Positions 32,494 to 42,388 are shown, numbered from the stretch's first letter. The stretch is 44,413 nucleotides of DNA from Bacillus sp. V3-13 (GCF_002860165.1 NZ_PGUZ01000011.1:1-44413), one strand, 5' to 3'. Numbers and translations: made by a program. Notes: a model not told the origin generated them from the letters alone.

Positions 32494-33702
32494 GTGATTA
32501 AGGACTGGCACATGCAAATCGAACAAATGTATGAGCAAATGGTGGCATGGAGACGTCATATGCATCAACATCCGGAACTTTCATTTCAGGAAGTTGAAAC
32601 ACCGAAAATGATTGCGGAAATTCTAACAAACTTTGGAATAGACGTAAGAACCAATGTTGGCGGAAGAGGTGTAGTCGGGATGATCCGCGGTGCAAAACCT
32701 GGCAAAACCATTGCTTTACGAGCGGATTTTGATGCCCTGCCGATCGAGGATGAGAAGGAAGTTTCTTATAAATCAACCGTTCCCGGTGTCATGCATGCCT
32801 GCGGCCATGATGGCCATACAGCAACGTTGCTTGCCGTTGCGAAAGTATTAAGTGAAAATCGTGAACAGTTGAGCGGTAATGTCGTGCTGCTTCACCAGCA
32901 TGCGGAGGAGTTGGCGCCGGGGGGAGCAATCGCGATGATTCAGGATGGCTGCTTGGATGGAGTGGATGTTGTCTTTGGAACCCACTTAGCCTCAAGCGCT
33001 CCTGTTGGAACGTATTTATATAAAAGCGGCTACTCAATGGCTGCTGGAGATGCTTTTGAAATCAAGATACAAGGAAAGGGAGGCCATGGTTCTTCTCCGC
33101 ATGAAACGATTGATGCAGTCGCAATCGGAGCACAGATCATCAATCAGCTTCAATATATTGTCAGCAGACGGGTTGATCCTCAACAAGCCGCTGTTGTATC
33201 AGTCGGATCCTTTCATGCAGGAAATGCATCGAATGTTATTGCGGATTCAGCCGTATTAACCGGGACGGTCAGAACGTTCGATCAAGAGCTAAGAGTGAAA
33301 GTTGAACAGGAATTTAGAAGCATTGTCGCTGGTGTATGCTCCGCTTTCCATGCAGAATATGAAATTCAATACAATAAAGGATACCCTGCTGTCTGTAATC
33401 ATGAGGAGGAAACGGAAGTTTTTATGGATGTGGTTAAAGCCACATTAGATGAAGATATGCTGCAAGAAATGCCTCCAATCATGGGCAGTGAAGATTTTGC
33501 TTACTACTTGCTGGAAAAACCGGGGATGTTCTTTCATACCGGTGCCCGAAACGAAGAAATCGGAGCATGCTATCCGAACCATCATCCAAAATTTGATTTT
33601 GATGAAAAAGCGATGGTATATGCAGGAAAAGCATTATTAAGCATTGTCCATCATTATGTAGCAGAGAAAGCTAAAATTACCATTACAGAACCGGCATATT
33701 GA
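32494..33702 (+). CDS. M20-family amidohydrolase (N-acyl-amino-acid or peptide deacylase)
   Basis: The 402-residue M20D-type enzyme has RRHMHQHPELSFQE at the N-terminus, LRADFDALPIED, MHACGHDGHTATLL (metal Cys/His), HQHAEE, GKGGHGSSPH in the dimerisation domain and MGSEDFAYYL near the C-terminus. It should hydrolyse amide bonds of N-acyl amino acids or short peptides in the cytoplasm. GTG 32494 follows GGAGGG. It leads the peptide-importer operon, so it probably processes an imported substrate to release amino nitrogen. Confidence 0.88.
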   Translation: MIKDWHMQIEQMYEQMVAWRRHMHQHPELSFQEVETPKMIAEILTNFGIDVRTNVGGRGVVGMIRGAKPGKTIALRADFDALPIEDEKEVSYKSTVPGVMHACGHDGHTATLLAVAKVLSENREQLSGNVVLLHQHAEELAPGGAIAMIQDGCLDGVDVVFGTHLASSAPVGTYLYKSGYSMAAGDAFEIKIQGKGGHGSSPHETIDAVAIGAQIINQLQYIVSRRVDPQQAAVVSVGSFHAGNASNVIADSAVLTGTVRTFDQELRVKVEQEFRSIVAGVCSAFHAEYEIQYNKGYPAVCNHEEETEVFMDVVKATLDEDMLQEMPPIMGSEDFAYYLLEKPGMFFHTGARNEEIGACYPNHHPKFDFDEKAMVYAGKALLSIVHHYVAEKAKITITEPAY

Positions 33703-33783
33703 TTGCCGCATTCCGCAATGAAAGCTGGATAGCTATTCGAATAAGTAGAAAAAACGAGCAAAATCAGCAAGGGGGGAAACGAT

Positions 33784-34806
33784 ATGCCCGGAAACATTTT
33801 AGAGGTGGAAAAATTGCAAACCGCTTTTACAACTGATAAAGGAGAAGTGATTTCGGTTGATGAGGTTACCTTCAGTTTGCAGCCGGGAGAAACCATCGGG
33901 ATTGTCGGTGAGTCTGGCTGCGGGAAGAGTGTCACTTCGTTGTCGATTATGAGACTGCTGGGCAAGCATGGCTACATAAAAAAAGGTTCGATCACCATGA
34001 GTGGAAAAGATCTCGCCAAGTTAACGGAAGCTGAAATGAGACACGTCCGCGGAAATAAAATATCGATGATTTTCCAGGAACCGATGACATCATTAAATCC
34101 CGTATATACGATTGGAAACCAGATGATTGAAGCGATCAAGCTCCATTTAAACATGAATACAAAAGCGGCAAAAAAGTATGCAGTCGAAATGCTAAAAAAA
34201 GTAAAAATCCCCCGTGCTGAAGAAGTTGTCAATGAATACCCCCATGCTTTATCAGGAGGAATGAGACAAAGAGTAATGATTGCAATGGCCCTGTCCTGTA
34301 AACCAGAGCTGCTCATTGCGGATGAACCAACTACTGCCCTGGATGTAACAATCCAGGCCCAAATCCTGGAGTTAATGAAGGAGCTTCGGGAAGAATCAAA
34401 CACTGCCATTATCATGATTACCCACGATTTAGGGGTCATCGCCGAAATGGCGGATAAAGTCCTTGTTATGTACGCGGGCCAGGTGGTCGAGGAAGCGGAT
34501 GTGTTTACGTTATTCGATGAACCAAAGCATCCTTATACGAAAGGGTTAATTGACTCGATTCCACATTTGGAACATGAAAACCATAAAAGGCTTTATTCGA
34601 TCCCGGGCATGGTACCGACATTGCAGAATATGCCCAGGGGCTGCAGGTTTCACACAAGGTGTCCATACGCATTGGAAAAATGCTTGCATGACAAGCCTCC
34701 TCTTGATTCCGTTGATAGGGAAAAAGTTCATAAAGTCAGGTGCTGGTTATTTGAAGAGGAGCAGCAATTATCAAAAACGAGATCTCGCGAGGGGGTACAA
34801 GTATGA
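33784..34806 (+). CDS. Oligopeptide ABC transporter ATPase (OppD/DppD-like)
   Basis: A 340-residue ATPase: Walker A GESGCGKS, Q-loop IFQEPMTSLNPVYTIG, signature LSGGMRQR, Walker B LLIADEPTTALD, switch ITHD. The C-terminal oligopeptide_HPY domain has CRFHTRCPYALEKC, which in relatives can hold an Fe-S cluster. GGGGGGAAA lies upstream of ATG 33784. It overlaps the next ATPase by 4 bp. Confidence 0.93.
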   Translation: MPGNILEVEKLQTAFTTDKGEVISVDEVTFSLQPGETIGIVGESGCGKSVTSLSIMRLLGKHGYIKKGSITMSGKDLAKLTEAEMRHVRGNKISMIFQEPMTSLNPVYTIGNQMIEAIKLHLNMNTKAAKKYAVEMLKKVKIPRAEEVVNEYPHALSGGMRQRVMIAMALSCKPELLIADEPTTALDVTIQAQILELMKELREESNTAIIMITHDLGVIAEMADKVLVMYAGQVVEEADVFTLFDEPKHPYTKGLIDSIPHLEHENHKRLYSIPGMVPTLQNMPRGCRFHTRCPYALEKCLHDKPPLDSVDREKVHKVRCWLFEEEQQLSKTRSREGVQV

Positions 34807-35819
34807 CTGTTCCAACACTTAATGTTGACCAGGAATATTTAAAAACTGAGCCTGATGTACCCTTGCTGGAAATTCATAATCTAAAGAAATATTATCCTAT
34901 TAAAAAAGGGATTATCTCGCGGACGGTTGGACATGTGAAAGCGGTAGATGGCTTGAATTTAAATATTTATCCCGGAGAAACTGTTTCCCTCGTAGGGGAA
35001 TCCGGCTGCGGAAAATCCACCACCGGCCGGGCAATTGTTAAGCTGGATCCTCCTACCGAAGGAAAAGTCATTTTAGAAGGAAGGGATTTATCTAATGTCA
35101 GTGGGCCAGAGTTAAGAAAAATCCGTACGAAAATGCAAATCATCTTTCAAGATCCATATTCATCCCTGAATCCGCGAAAACGGATCGGCGACCTTCTGGC
35201 GGAGCCGCTTCTTGCACATAAACTCGCAAGCAAAGACGAGGTGAATGATAGAGTAGATAAAATGCTTGAAGTTGTCGGATTAACGAAACTCCATCGGAGC
35301 CGTTATCCCCATCAATTTTCCGGAGGCCAGCGGCAAAGGATTGGCATTGCAAGAGCGCTTATTTTAAATCCAAAGCTCGTGATCTGTGATGAGCCGGTTT
35401 CGGCATTGGACGTTTCCATACAGGCGCAGGTTTTGAATCTTCTGAAAGATTTGCAGAAAGAGTTTCAACTAACCTATCTGTTTATTGCCCATGGTTTAGG
35501 TGCGGTGAAATATATTAGTGATCGAATTGCCGTCATGTATTTAGGTAAAATTGTTGAACTGGGCAAGACCGAAGATATTTTTAAGAAGCCGAAACATCCA
35601 TACACACAAGTGTTGCTAAATGCATATCCAATTCCGAATCCGCATCTGCGCAACCGCGAACGGATTACGGTTGAAGGGGATGTTCCAAATCCGGCAAATC
35701 CGCCTCAAGGCTGCAGTTTTCATATAAGATGTCCAGTAGTTCAAGATATATGCCGCGTCAAAACTCCCGAATTGACCAGTGATGGACACCCGGTTGCTTG
35801 TCACTTTCCATTGACTTAA
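34803..35819 (+). CDS. Oligopeptide ABC transporter ATPase (OppF/DppF-like)
   Basis: A 338-residue ATPase with GESGCGKST, IFQDPYSSLNPRKRIG, FSGGQRQR, VICDEPVSALD and the C-terminal CSFHIRCPVVQDIC domain. A long N-terminal stretch precedes the nucleotide domain, as usual for OppF. ATG 34803 follows GAGGGGG and overlaps oppD. One sequence oddity: the switch segment reads FIAHGLGAV, where relatives usually have IAHDL. Confidence 0.92.
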   Translation: MTVPTLNVDQEYLKTEPDVPLLEIHNLKKYYPIKKGIISRTVGHVKAVDGLNLNIYPGETVSLVGESGCGKSTTGRAIVKLDPPTEGKVILEGRDLSNVSGPELRKIRTKMQIIFQDPYSSLNPRKRIGDLLAEPLLAHKLASKDEVNDRVDKMLEVVGLTKLHRSRYPHQFSGGQRQRIGIARALILNPKLVICDEPVSALDVSIQAQVLNLLKDLQKEFQLTYLFIAHGLGAVKYISDRIAVMYLGKIVELGKTEDIFKKPKHPYTQVLLNAYPIPNPHLRNRERITVEGDVPNPANPPQGCSFHIRCPVVQDICRVKTPELTSDGHPVACHFPLT

Positions 35820-35839
35820 GGAATGCAGGAGGGATCGTT

Positions 35840-36790
35840 ATGTTCCAGTATATTATCCGAAGAATTCTCATTGCCATACCGGTTTTGCTTGGAGTTACGA
35901 TATTTAACTTTTTTATCATCAATCTGGCACCCGGTAATCCAGTCGACATGTATGTAAACCCGGATGTCAGTGCAGAGGATATTGAAATTAAGAAAGAAGC
36001 TCTAGGCTTAAATGATCCGATCTATATTCAATACTTTCGCTGGTTGGGAAATTTGGCTAAAGGTGATTTTGGTTTCTCCTATTCCACGTATGAGCCAGTG
36101 GTCAATATGATTTCCGAGCGAATGGTTCCTACGCTTATCCTGATGGGTACTTCCTTAATTATTGCTTATCTGATCGCAATACCAATAGGAATCATCAGTG
36201 CTACAAAACAATATTCATGGACCGACTATTTTACGACGACTTTTTCCTTTTTAGGTGTTTCAATCCCACACTTCTTTATGGGATTGGGTGCCATTTATAT
36301 CTTTGCGATTATCCTTCAGGTGTTGCCGACAGGGGGTATGTATACACTCGGCAACGATGGCGGGTTTGCTGATATGTTTCTGCATTTAATCATGCCTGCT
36401 TTTGTCCTTGGAACAGGGATCGCTGGAAGCGTGGTCCGTTATGTACGGTCAAGTATGCTTGAAGTGCTGGGACAGGATTACTTACGGACTGCAAAAGCGA
36501 AAGGCTTGGGCGAATTTATTATTACAAATAAACATGCCTTAAGAAATGCGCTTATCCCGATTATTACTGTCATTGGAATGGACATCCCTCTGTTAATCGG
36601 CGGGGCGGTTGTTACAGAACAGATTTTTCAATGGCCGGGACTCGGACAATTGACAATACAATCAATAGGTTCCCGTGATTATTCGGTGTTAATGGCCATC
36701 AACTTATTGGCTGCAGTTGCTGTTCTTTTTTCAAATCTGCTTACTGATATCCTTTATTCAGTCGCAGATCCGAGGATTAAGTACAATTAA
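35840..36790 (+). CDS. Oligopeptide ABC transporter permease (OppB/DppB-like)
   Basis: A 316-residue permease starting MFQYIIRRILIAIPVLLGVTIFNF, with six spans and the BPD loop YLRTAKAKGLGEFIITNKHALRNALIPI. ATG 35840 has AGGAGGG upstream; the frame from 35798 overlaps oppF and is not used. It forms the channel with the next gene. Confidence 0.92.
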   Translation: MFQYIIRRILIAIPVLLGVTIFNFFIINLAPGNPVDMYVNPDVSAEDIEIKKEALGLNDPIYIQYFRWLGNLAKGDFGFSYSTYEPVVNMISERMVPTLILMGTSLIIAYLIAIPIGIISATKQYSWTDYFTTTFSFLGVSIPHFFMGLGAIYIFAIILQVLPTGGMYTLGNDGGFADMFLHLIMPAFVLGTGIAGSVVRYVRSSMLEVLGQDYLRTAKAKGLGEFIITNKHALRNALIPIITVIGMDIPLLIGGAVVTEQIFQWPGLGQLTIQSIGSRDYSVLMAINLLAAVAVLFSNLLTDILYSVADPRIKYN

Positions 36791-36812
36791 TTTTCGAAAG
36801 GAGGAAGGCCGG

Positions 36813-37742
36813 ATGTCACTTGCAAATGCAAAAGTGGAAGCGGGAGTTCCGCTATCCAATGAGCCGCATCTTAACTCAGCAGCAGAAATAGGGAAAGAGG
36901 AAAGTTATTTACGGGTGATTAGCAAAAGGTTTTTCAAACATAAGTTGGCCGTTTTCGGATTGATTGTATTCAGCGCCATTGTGTTAATGGCGATATTAGC
37001 TCCGGTTTTAGCACCTCTAAGCCCATATGATGTAAATGGTGAATTTGGGGATAGTCCTTCAGTTGAACATCTATTAGGCACAGATCAGGTTGGCCGTGAT
37101 TTGTTAAGCAGATTAATTTATGCATCGAGGGTCTCCCTCGCTGTAGGGATCGGAGCGGTTGTGATTTATGTAGCAATTGGCACAATCTTGGGCGCTATTG
37201 CTGGATACTTTGGCAAATGGGTTGACATGGTCATTATGCGTCTGACTGATGTGTTCATGTCCTTTCCGTATTTAATGGTTATCCTCGTTCTTGTCAGCAT
37301 ATTGGGACCGAGCCTCTTTAATATTATCGTTGTAATTGGATTACTGGGCTGGCCGTCAGTGGCCCGGATTGTCCGGGGCAGCGTGCTTTCCATTAAAGAA
37401 ATGGATTACGTGAAAGCGGGGGTTGCTTTAGGATTACCGACCGGAAAAATTGTTTTTCAGCACATCCTGCCTAACTGTTTAGCACCTATTCTCGTAAATG
37501 CAACCTTTGGTATCGCCTCCTCGATTATTTTGGAAGCATCATTAAGCTTCCTTGGAATGGGTGTGCAACCCCCAACCGCGAGCTGGGGGAATATGCTGAC
37601 TGAAGCACAGTCATTAACTGTTTTAGCTTCCCAGCCATGGTTATGGGTACCCCCTGGCATGATGATTTTATTAGCTGTTTTATCGATTAATTTTATGGGT
37701 GATGGATTACGGGATGCAATGGATCCGAAAAGTATAAGGTAA
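36813..37742 (+). CDS. Oligopeptide ABC transporter permease (OppC/DppC-like)
   Basis: A 309-residue permease with a long cytoplasmic N-terminus (~40 residues), the OppC motif HLLGTDQVGRDLLSRLIYASRVSL and the loop DYVKAGVALGLPTGKIVFQHILPN. ATG 36813 follows AAAGGAGGAAGG. The gap to OppB is 22 bp. Confidence 0.93.
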   Translation: MSLANAKVEAGVPLSNEPHLNSAAEIGKEESYLRVISKRFFKHKLAVFGLIVFSAIVLMAILAPVLAPLSPYDVNGEFGDSPSVEHLLGTDQVGRDLLSRLIYASRVSLAVGIGAVVIYVAIGTILGAIAGYFGKWVDMVIMRLTDVFMSFPYLMVILVLVSILGPSLFNIIVVIGLLGWPSVARIVRGSVLSIKEMDYVKAGVALGLPTGKIVFQHILPNCLAPILVNATFGIASSIILEASLSFLGMGVQPPTASWGNMLTEAQSLTVLASQPWLWVPPGMMILLAVLSINFMGDGLRDAMDPKSIR

Positions 37743-37779
37743 TCATCCAGCAAATATATAAAAATTTAGGGGGAAAACC

Positions 37780-39411
37780 ATGAGTTATTTCAAGAGAACA
37801 GCCAGTCTATTCGTAATCGTTTTACTATTAACTTTAACAGCATGCAGCGGACAAAGCTCCAAGAGTTCTTCCACTGCAGCAAGCGGCGAAAAATCCGGTA
37901 ACAAAACAATGTTTCTCGGAATGGTTAACCCGCCAATTAACTTTAGTACGATTAATTCTCCGGATATTGCCTCGTCTTTTGTGGAAAAGTTTATGTTTGA
38001 CTCATTTTTAGAAATGGAAGGGCCGCAAAAATTTGTCCCAAAACTGGCAGATTCATTTGAAACAACTGATAATCAAACCTTCACGATTAAAATAAACAAG
38101 GATGCAAAATGGTCGGATGGAAAACCTGTAACGTCTGAGGATGCAGCATTTACATTCAATTTAATCGCAAACCCGGAGGTTGAAACAACTGTCGGCAACT
38201 ATCTCTCCATGTTTGAAGGCCTGGATGACAGCGGAAAATTGGCAGCGGGACAAACAGAAATCCCTTCTGTAAAAGTTGTTGATGAAAAAACGCTCGAATT
38301 TAAAACAAAATCACCGGTTGATCCGAATATGATAAAGGAGCAATTGGGTTCAAAATTAATGATCCTGCCGAAGCACGCATTGGAAAAGATTAAGCCTGCT
38401 GACTTATCAAAGGACCCATTTTTCTTAAAACCCGATGTTACCAATGGTCCATTTAAGTTTGTCCAATATAAAAAGGATCAGTATGTAGAGCTTGTCAGCA
38501 ATCCAGACTATTATTTGGGTAAACCCGAGGTTGACAAGCTTTTTGTTAAAGTCATGCCGGCTCCGAACCTTGTGGCCCAGCTTCAAACAGGAGAGCTCCA
38601 TATGAACGTTGCCGGAGGAATCGGCAAAATTCCTGCACAGGATTATGAAACCGTTGAAAAGTTTGAAAATGTAAAAACGAAGGTTGAACCAACATATGGT
38701 TTTCAAACGATGATGTTCAATACGGAGAACATAACAGATGCAAAAGTACGTCAAGCGATTGTATACGCACTCGATCGTGAAAAAATTGTAGATAAGCTGT
38801 TAAAGGGCTATGGGGAAGTAATTGATGGGCCTTATACATCTGTCAGTCCTTACCTTGATGAAGGCCTGGAAAAATTCACTTATGATACGGACAAGGCAAA
38901 ACAACTGCTTAAGGAAGCTGGCTGGGATTTTAACCGTACCCTTCAATTAGTTGTTCCAACCGGTAATAAAGTCCGCGAGCAGTCTGCAGATATCATTACC
39001 CAAAACCTGCAGGAAGCTGGACTAAAGGTTAAAGTCACCACTTACGATTTCCCAACCATCATGCAAAAAGGAAAAGCCGGGGAATTTGACTTGTTATTAA
39101 TCGGCTTTACATTCACATTGGACCCGGAAATATCTACTCTGTATGGCAAAAATGGTTCCTTTAACTTTATGAGATATGATAATCAAACATCCGAAGAGCT
39201 GCTGATCAAAGGAAAAGCAGAGCCAGATCCAGAAAAGAGAAAGGCAATTTATGGTGAGTTGCAAAAAGTTTGGAATGAAGACGTTCCAATCATCTCACTA
39301 TATTCAGATAATGATTTTGCAGCTATTTCTAAACAAGTAAAATATGGTGAGCCAAAAATATTTGGTTTCCATAATAATATTCACAAATGGTCATTGGTCG
39401 GAGCGGAATAA
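37780..39411 (+). CDS. Peptide ABC transporter substrate-binding lipoprotein (OppA/DppA/AppA-like)
   Basis: A 543-residue SBP_bac_5 protein. The signal ends in LTLTAC (Cys22 lipid-anchored) and a Ser-rich linker follows. The body has KWSDGKPVTSEDAAFTFN, TNGPFKFVQYKKDQYVELVSNPDYY and VRQAIVYALDREKIV, all family hallmarks. ATG 37780 follows TTAGGGGG. It is last in the operon and a terminator follows. Substrate specificity (dipeptide, oligopeptide or N-acyl compound) is open; the leading amidohydrolase gives a hint. Confidence 0.92.
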   Translation: MSYFKRTASLFVIVLLLTLTACSGQSSKSSSTAASGEKSGNKTMFLGMVNPPINFSTINSPDIASSFVEKFMFDSFLEMEGPQKFVPKLADSFETTDNQTFTIKINKDAKWSDGKPVTSEDAAFTFNLIANPEVETTVGNYLSMFEGLDDSGKLAAGQTEIPSVKVVDEKTLEFKTKSPVDPNMIKEQLGSKLMILPKHALEKIKPADLSKDPFFLKPDVTNGPFKFVQYKKDQYVELVSNPDYYLGKPEVDKLFVKVMPAPNLVAQLQTGELHMNVAGGIGKIPAQDYETVEKFENVKTKVEPTYGFQTMMFNTENITDAKVRQAIVYALDREKIVDKLLKGYGEVIDGPYTSVSPYLDEGLEKFTYDTDKAKQLLKEAGWDFNRTLQLVVPTGNKVREQSADIITQNLQEAGLKVKVTTYDFPTIMQKGKAGEFDLLLIGFTFTLDPEISTLYGKNGSFNFMRYDNQTSEELLIKGKAEPDPEKRKAIYGELQKVWNEDVPIISLYSDNDFAAISKQVKYGEPKIFGFHNNIHKWSLVGAE

Positions 39412-39433
39412 GGAAAGCTAAATTTGAGAACAT

Positions 39434-39467
39434 ACCCGTTTTGGAATTTCCCAGAGCGGGTTTTTTC
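39434..39467 (+). terminator. Terminator of the peptide transporter operon
   Basis: ACCCG (39434-39438) / CGGGT (39457-39461) with an internally paired loop, followed by TTTTTC. Confidence 0.7.
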
Positions 39468-39579
39468 TTGTATAGTATAATTAGCGCTTTTTATTTTGTC
39501 ATATGTCCCTCGTTTTCCAGGGTTTTTGACGTTATGACCTAGATACTCAGTTATTCTTCTTTAAAAAGAATATTGAATT

Positions 39580-39669
39580 TTACACATCTTGGCCAGCTTC
39601 GTAAAGTTTTTCAGCTATGCTTATTCCGAACCGTCCCAATCCAATCACAGCATACCCCTGTTTTACCAT
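39580..39669 (-). pseudogene. N-terminal stub of a KtrA/KtrC-type potassium regulatory subunit
   Basis: ATG 39669 with AAGGAG 12 bases upstream begins a 29-codon frame, KQGYAVIGLGRFGISIAEKLYEAGQDV, ending in TAA. This is the start of the Rossmann RCK/TrkA-N domain (GLGRFG) of KtrA/KtrC proteins, normally about 220 residues. It lies 25 bp downstream of the potassium channel gene on the same strand, so a two-gene ktr operon has lost its second gene. A small hairpin follows at 39553-39571. Confidence 0.75.
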
Positions 39670-39694
39670 CTCCTGTTCCCACTCCTTTAAGCAA

Positions 39695-41035
39695 TTAACC
39701 AATCATGATTTTTCCTTTTGGATGACGGAATGCATCCGGCTTCCGCCTCATCGCTACTGCGTAGGCTACAGTCAATGGCCCCAATCTTCCTGCAAACATA
39801 GTAAAGATAATTAATAGCCGTCCAATAGGCGATAATTCAGGAGTCAGGCCCATGGAAAGGCCCACGGTACCAAAAGCAGAAGTGGCTTCAAATAAATAGA
39901 CGATAAAATTGCTTGCCTGTTTTTCTGTAATTGTCAGCAACATCGTAATGACCATAACAAGAAAGAGCCCGCTTATTGTAACCGTTAGCGCTCTAAATAT
40001 CGTGTCAATCACAATTCGGCGTCTAAATAATACGACATCTTCTTTCCCTTTAATCTGGGACCACACAGTTTTTAATAAAACTGCCAAGGTAGTTACTTTT
40101 ATACCCCCGGCAGTCGAACCGGGCCCGGCTCCGATAAACATAAGAAAAACGAGCAGGAACAATGTGGACTGTGTTAAGTCAGCAATCGGCAATGTATTGG
40201 CACCTGCTGTCCTCGGAGTAACGGCTTGAAACAACGACCCTAATACTTTTCCGGTGTAAGATAAAGGCTCTAACGTTTTGTCATTTCCAAATTCAAACAA
40301 GAAGATCAAAATCGTTCCGCCTAATGTGAGTATCAAGCTTGTCAGCAATACCACCTTTGTGTGCTCAGATAGCCGGTGAGTGTCATGGTATTCATAAAGT
40401 TCATTCATCACAATAAAACCAATTCCGCCTAATGTGATCAGGGCGCACACGGTTAGGACTACGGTTGGATCGTCTACATAGGGGGTCAAACTTCGATACT
40501 CTCCCATTAAATCAAACCCGGCATTATTGAAATTTGATATTGAATGAAAAATACCAAAATAGATTGCTTTTCCAATTGGCATATCGAAGGAAAAACGAAT
40601 AGCCAAAATGATAGCACCGGCTATTTCAAATACTGCACTGAAAATTAATACTCGTTTTACTAACCTTACAACTCCCTCGATCGATAAATTATTTAAAGAT
40701 TGCTGAAGCAACAGCCTTTCTCTAAGCGAGATTCTTTTTCCCAGCAGGAAAAAGAAAAGAGTTGCGAAGGTCATAAAGCCTAAGCCACCCACTTGGATAA
40801 GTACTAAGATGATGATTTGTCCGAATGTGGTAAAGGCAGTTCCTGTGTCAACCACAACCAGCCCTGTTACGCATGTCGCAGATGTCGCGGTGAATAAAGC
40901 ATTCAAAAATGAGAGGCCACTTCCATCGGCCGTGGCTATAGGAAGGGTTAACAAACATGCACCGATTAGTATCACGGTTGCGAAGCCCAGTACAAGTATT
41001 TTTGGAGGGTCTAAAAAATCTCTTGTCTTTTTCAT
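39695..41035 (-). CDS. Potassium uptake channel subunit (KtrB/TrkH family)
   Basis: A 446-residue integral membrane protein with the four pore repeats of the family and selectivity-filter sequences SATCVTGL, NFNNAGFD, TPRTAGANT and SAFGTVGLS. It mediates K+ (with Na+) entry and normally needs a cytoplasmic KtrA/KtrC ring; only a stub of such a gene is left next door, so a partner elsewhere is required. ATG 41035 has AGGAAGG upstream. KtrB or KtrD cannot be decided from sequence by eye. Confidence 0.9.
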   Translation of the reverse strand: MKKTRDFLDPPKILVLGFATVILIGACLLTLPIATADGSGLSFLNALFTATSATCVTGLVVVDTGTAFTTFGQIIILVLIQVGGLGFMTFATLFFFLLGKRISLRERLLLQQSLNNLSIEGVVRLVKRVLIFSAVFEIAGAIILAIRFSFDMPIGKAIYFGIFHSISNFNNAGFDLMGEYRSLTPYVDDPTVVLTVCALITLGGIGFIVMNELYEYHDTHRLSEHTKVVLLTSLILTLGGTILIFLFEFGNDKTLEPLSYTGKVLGSLFQAVTPRTAGANTLPIADLTQSTLFLLVFLMFIGAGPGSTAGGIKVTTLAVLLKTVWSQIKGKEDVVLFRRRIVIDTIFRALTVTISGLFLVMVITMLLTITEKQASNFIVYLFEATSAFGTVGLSMGLTPELSPIGRLLIIFTMFAGRLGPLTVAYAVAMRRKPDAFRHPKGKIMIG

Positions 41036-41074
41036 TTTTACCTTCCTAACTGTAATGAATTTGCAGACGAAAGT

Positions 41075-42354
41075 TCACATTAAATATCGGATATATATAT
41101 AAATTGTTGAGATGAGGATGGAAAGTATCATAAAAGGAAATCCAACAATTAAATATTTACCAAAAGCAATGGGATGTCCTTCTTTTGCAGCTAATCCAGC
41201 TACAACCAAATTGGCGCTTGCTCCAATTAATGTACCGTTACCCCCCAAACAGGCACCAAGGGCAAGACTCCACCACATTGGTTCCAAATCATTTATACCC
41301 ATTTCACCCATTTCTTTAATCATTGGAATCATCGTAGCTACAAAAGGGATATTGTCAACAAATGCGGACAGCAGAGCACTCATCCATAAAATGAGAAGTG
41401 AAGTCGATTTTAAATCCCCGCCAGTGAAGGATAACGCTTTTTCAGCCAGAACAGTTAATAATCCCGTTTCAACAAGCCCGCCGACGATGACAAACAAACC
41501 AATGAAAAAAAAATCGTCGTCCATTCTACTTTTTCCAGGGCTTGCTCCAAATACTTGTCCCCGGTAATTAAAAGTAAAAGGAACGCTCCGGCTAAAGCAA
41601 TTGTTGCAGTTTCGATTTCAATAAATTGATGGACGAAAAAACCGCCAATCGTTAAGGTAATGATTAACAAGCACTTTATTAATAATTTTTTATCTTTTAT
41701 TTCAGCATTCTCATTTTTTTCCAGTAAGCGGCTCTTCAATTCCTGTGTGGTCGTTAAACGTTTTCGATAGATCATTGAGAATAAAAACACGGTTACGATT
41801 AAAATGATCAAAGAAATCAAAGCCAGATTTTCAATAAATGACAGGAACGTTAATTCTTCCACTGCACTGCCGATCATGATATTCGGTGGGTCCCCGATCA
41901 TCGTAGCTGTTCCGCCAATATTTGCGGCAAATATTTCTGAAATGAGGAATGGAATCGGGTTAACTTTTAATAAAGAAGTTATGCTTAAAGTAACTGGTAC
42001 GACTAAAAGAACTGTCGTAACATTGTCCAAAAACGCAGAAGAAACAGCGGTGACGAGGCTAAACACGATCAGAATTCTGACGGGATTTCCTTTTACTTTT
42101 TTTGCTGACCATATGGCGATGTATCCAAATAATCCTGTAAGTGATGTAATGTTTACAATGATCATCATTCCGATTAATAGACCCAAAGTATTGAAATCAA
42201 TATGGTGAATGGCAGCCTCTTGCTCAAGGATACCAAAGCAGACCATCATTACACCGCCAACCAGAGAAATAATCGTGCGGTGAATTTTTTCGGAAATAAT
42301 AAAAGCGTAAGTGATAAGAAAGATGCTTAATGCAATCATTGCATCAAAATTCAT
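41075..42354 (-). pseudogene. ArsB/NhaD-type ion transporter, frameshifted in a poly-T tract
   Basis: Two overlapping frames together encode one protein of about 427 residues with about eleven spans. The first covers 42354 to about 41514 (ITYAFIISEKIHRTIISLVGG, DNVTTVLLVVPV, NIGGTATMIGDPPNIMIGS). The second continues with FFFIGLFVIVGGLVETGLL…DNIPFVATMIPMIK…GGNGTLIGASANLV. These are the two-fold motifs of the ArsB/NhaD (IT superfamily) group. The break is a run of nine T (minus strand; 41505-41513), where ten would restore the frame. ATG 42354 with AGGAGGC is the start. The substrate (Na+/H+, arsenite or an anion) is not resolved. Confidence 0.8.
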
Positions 42355-42388
42355 AAATAAGCCTCCTGAACAAATATCAACGATAGCT

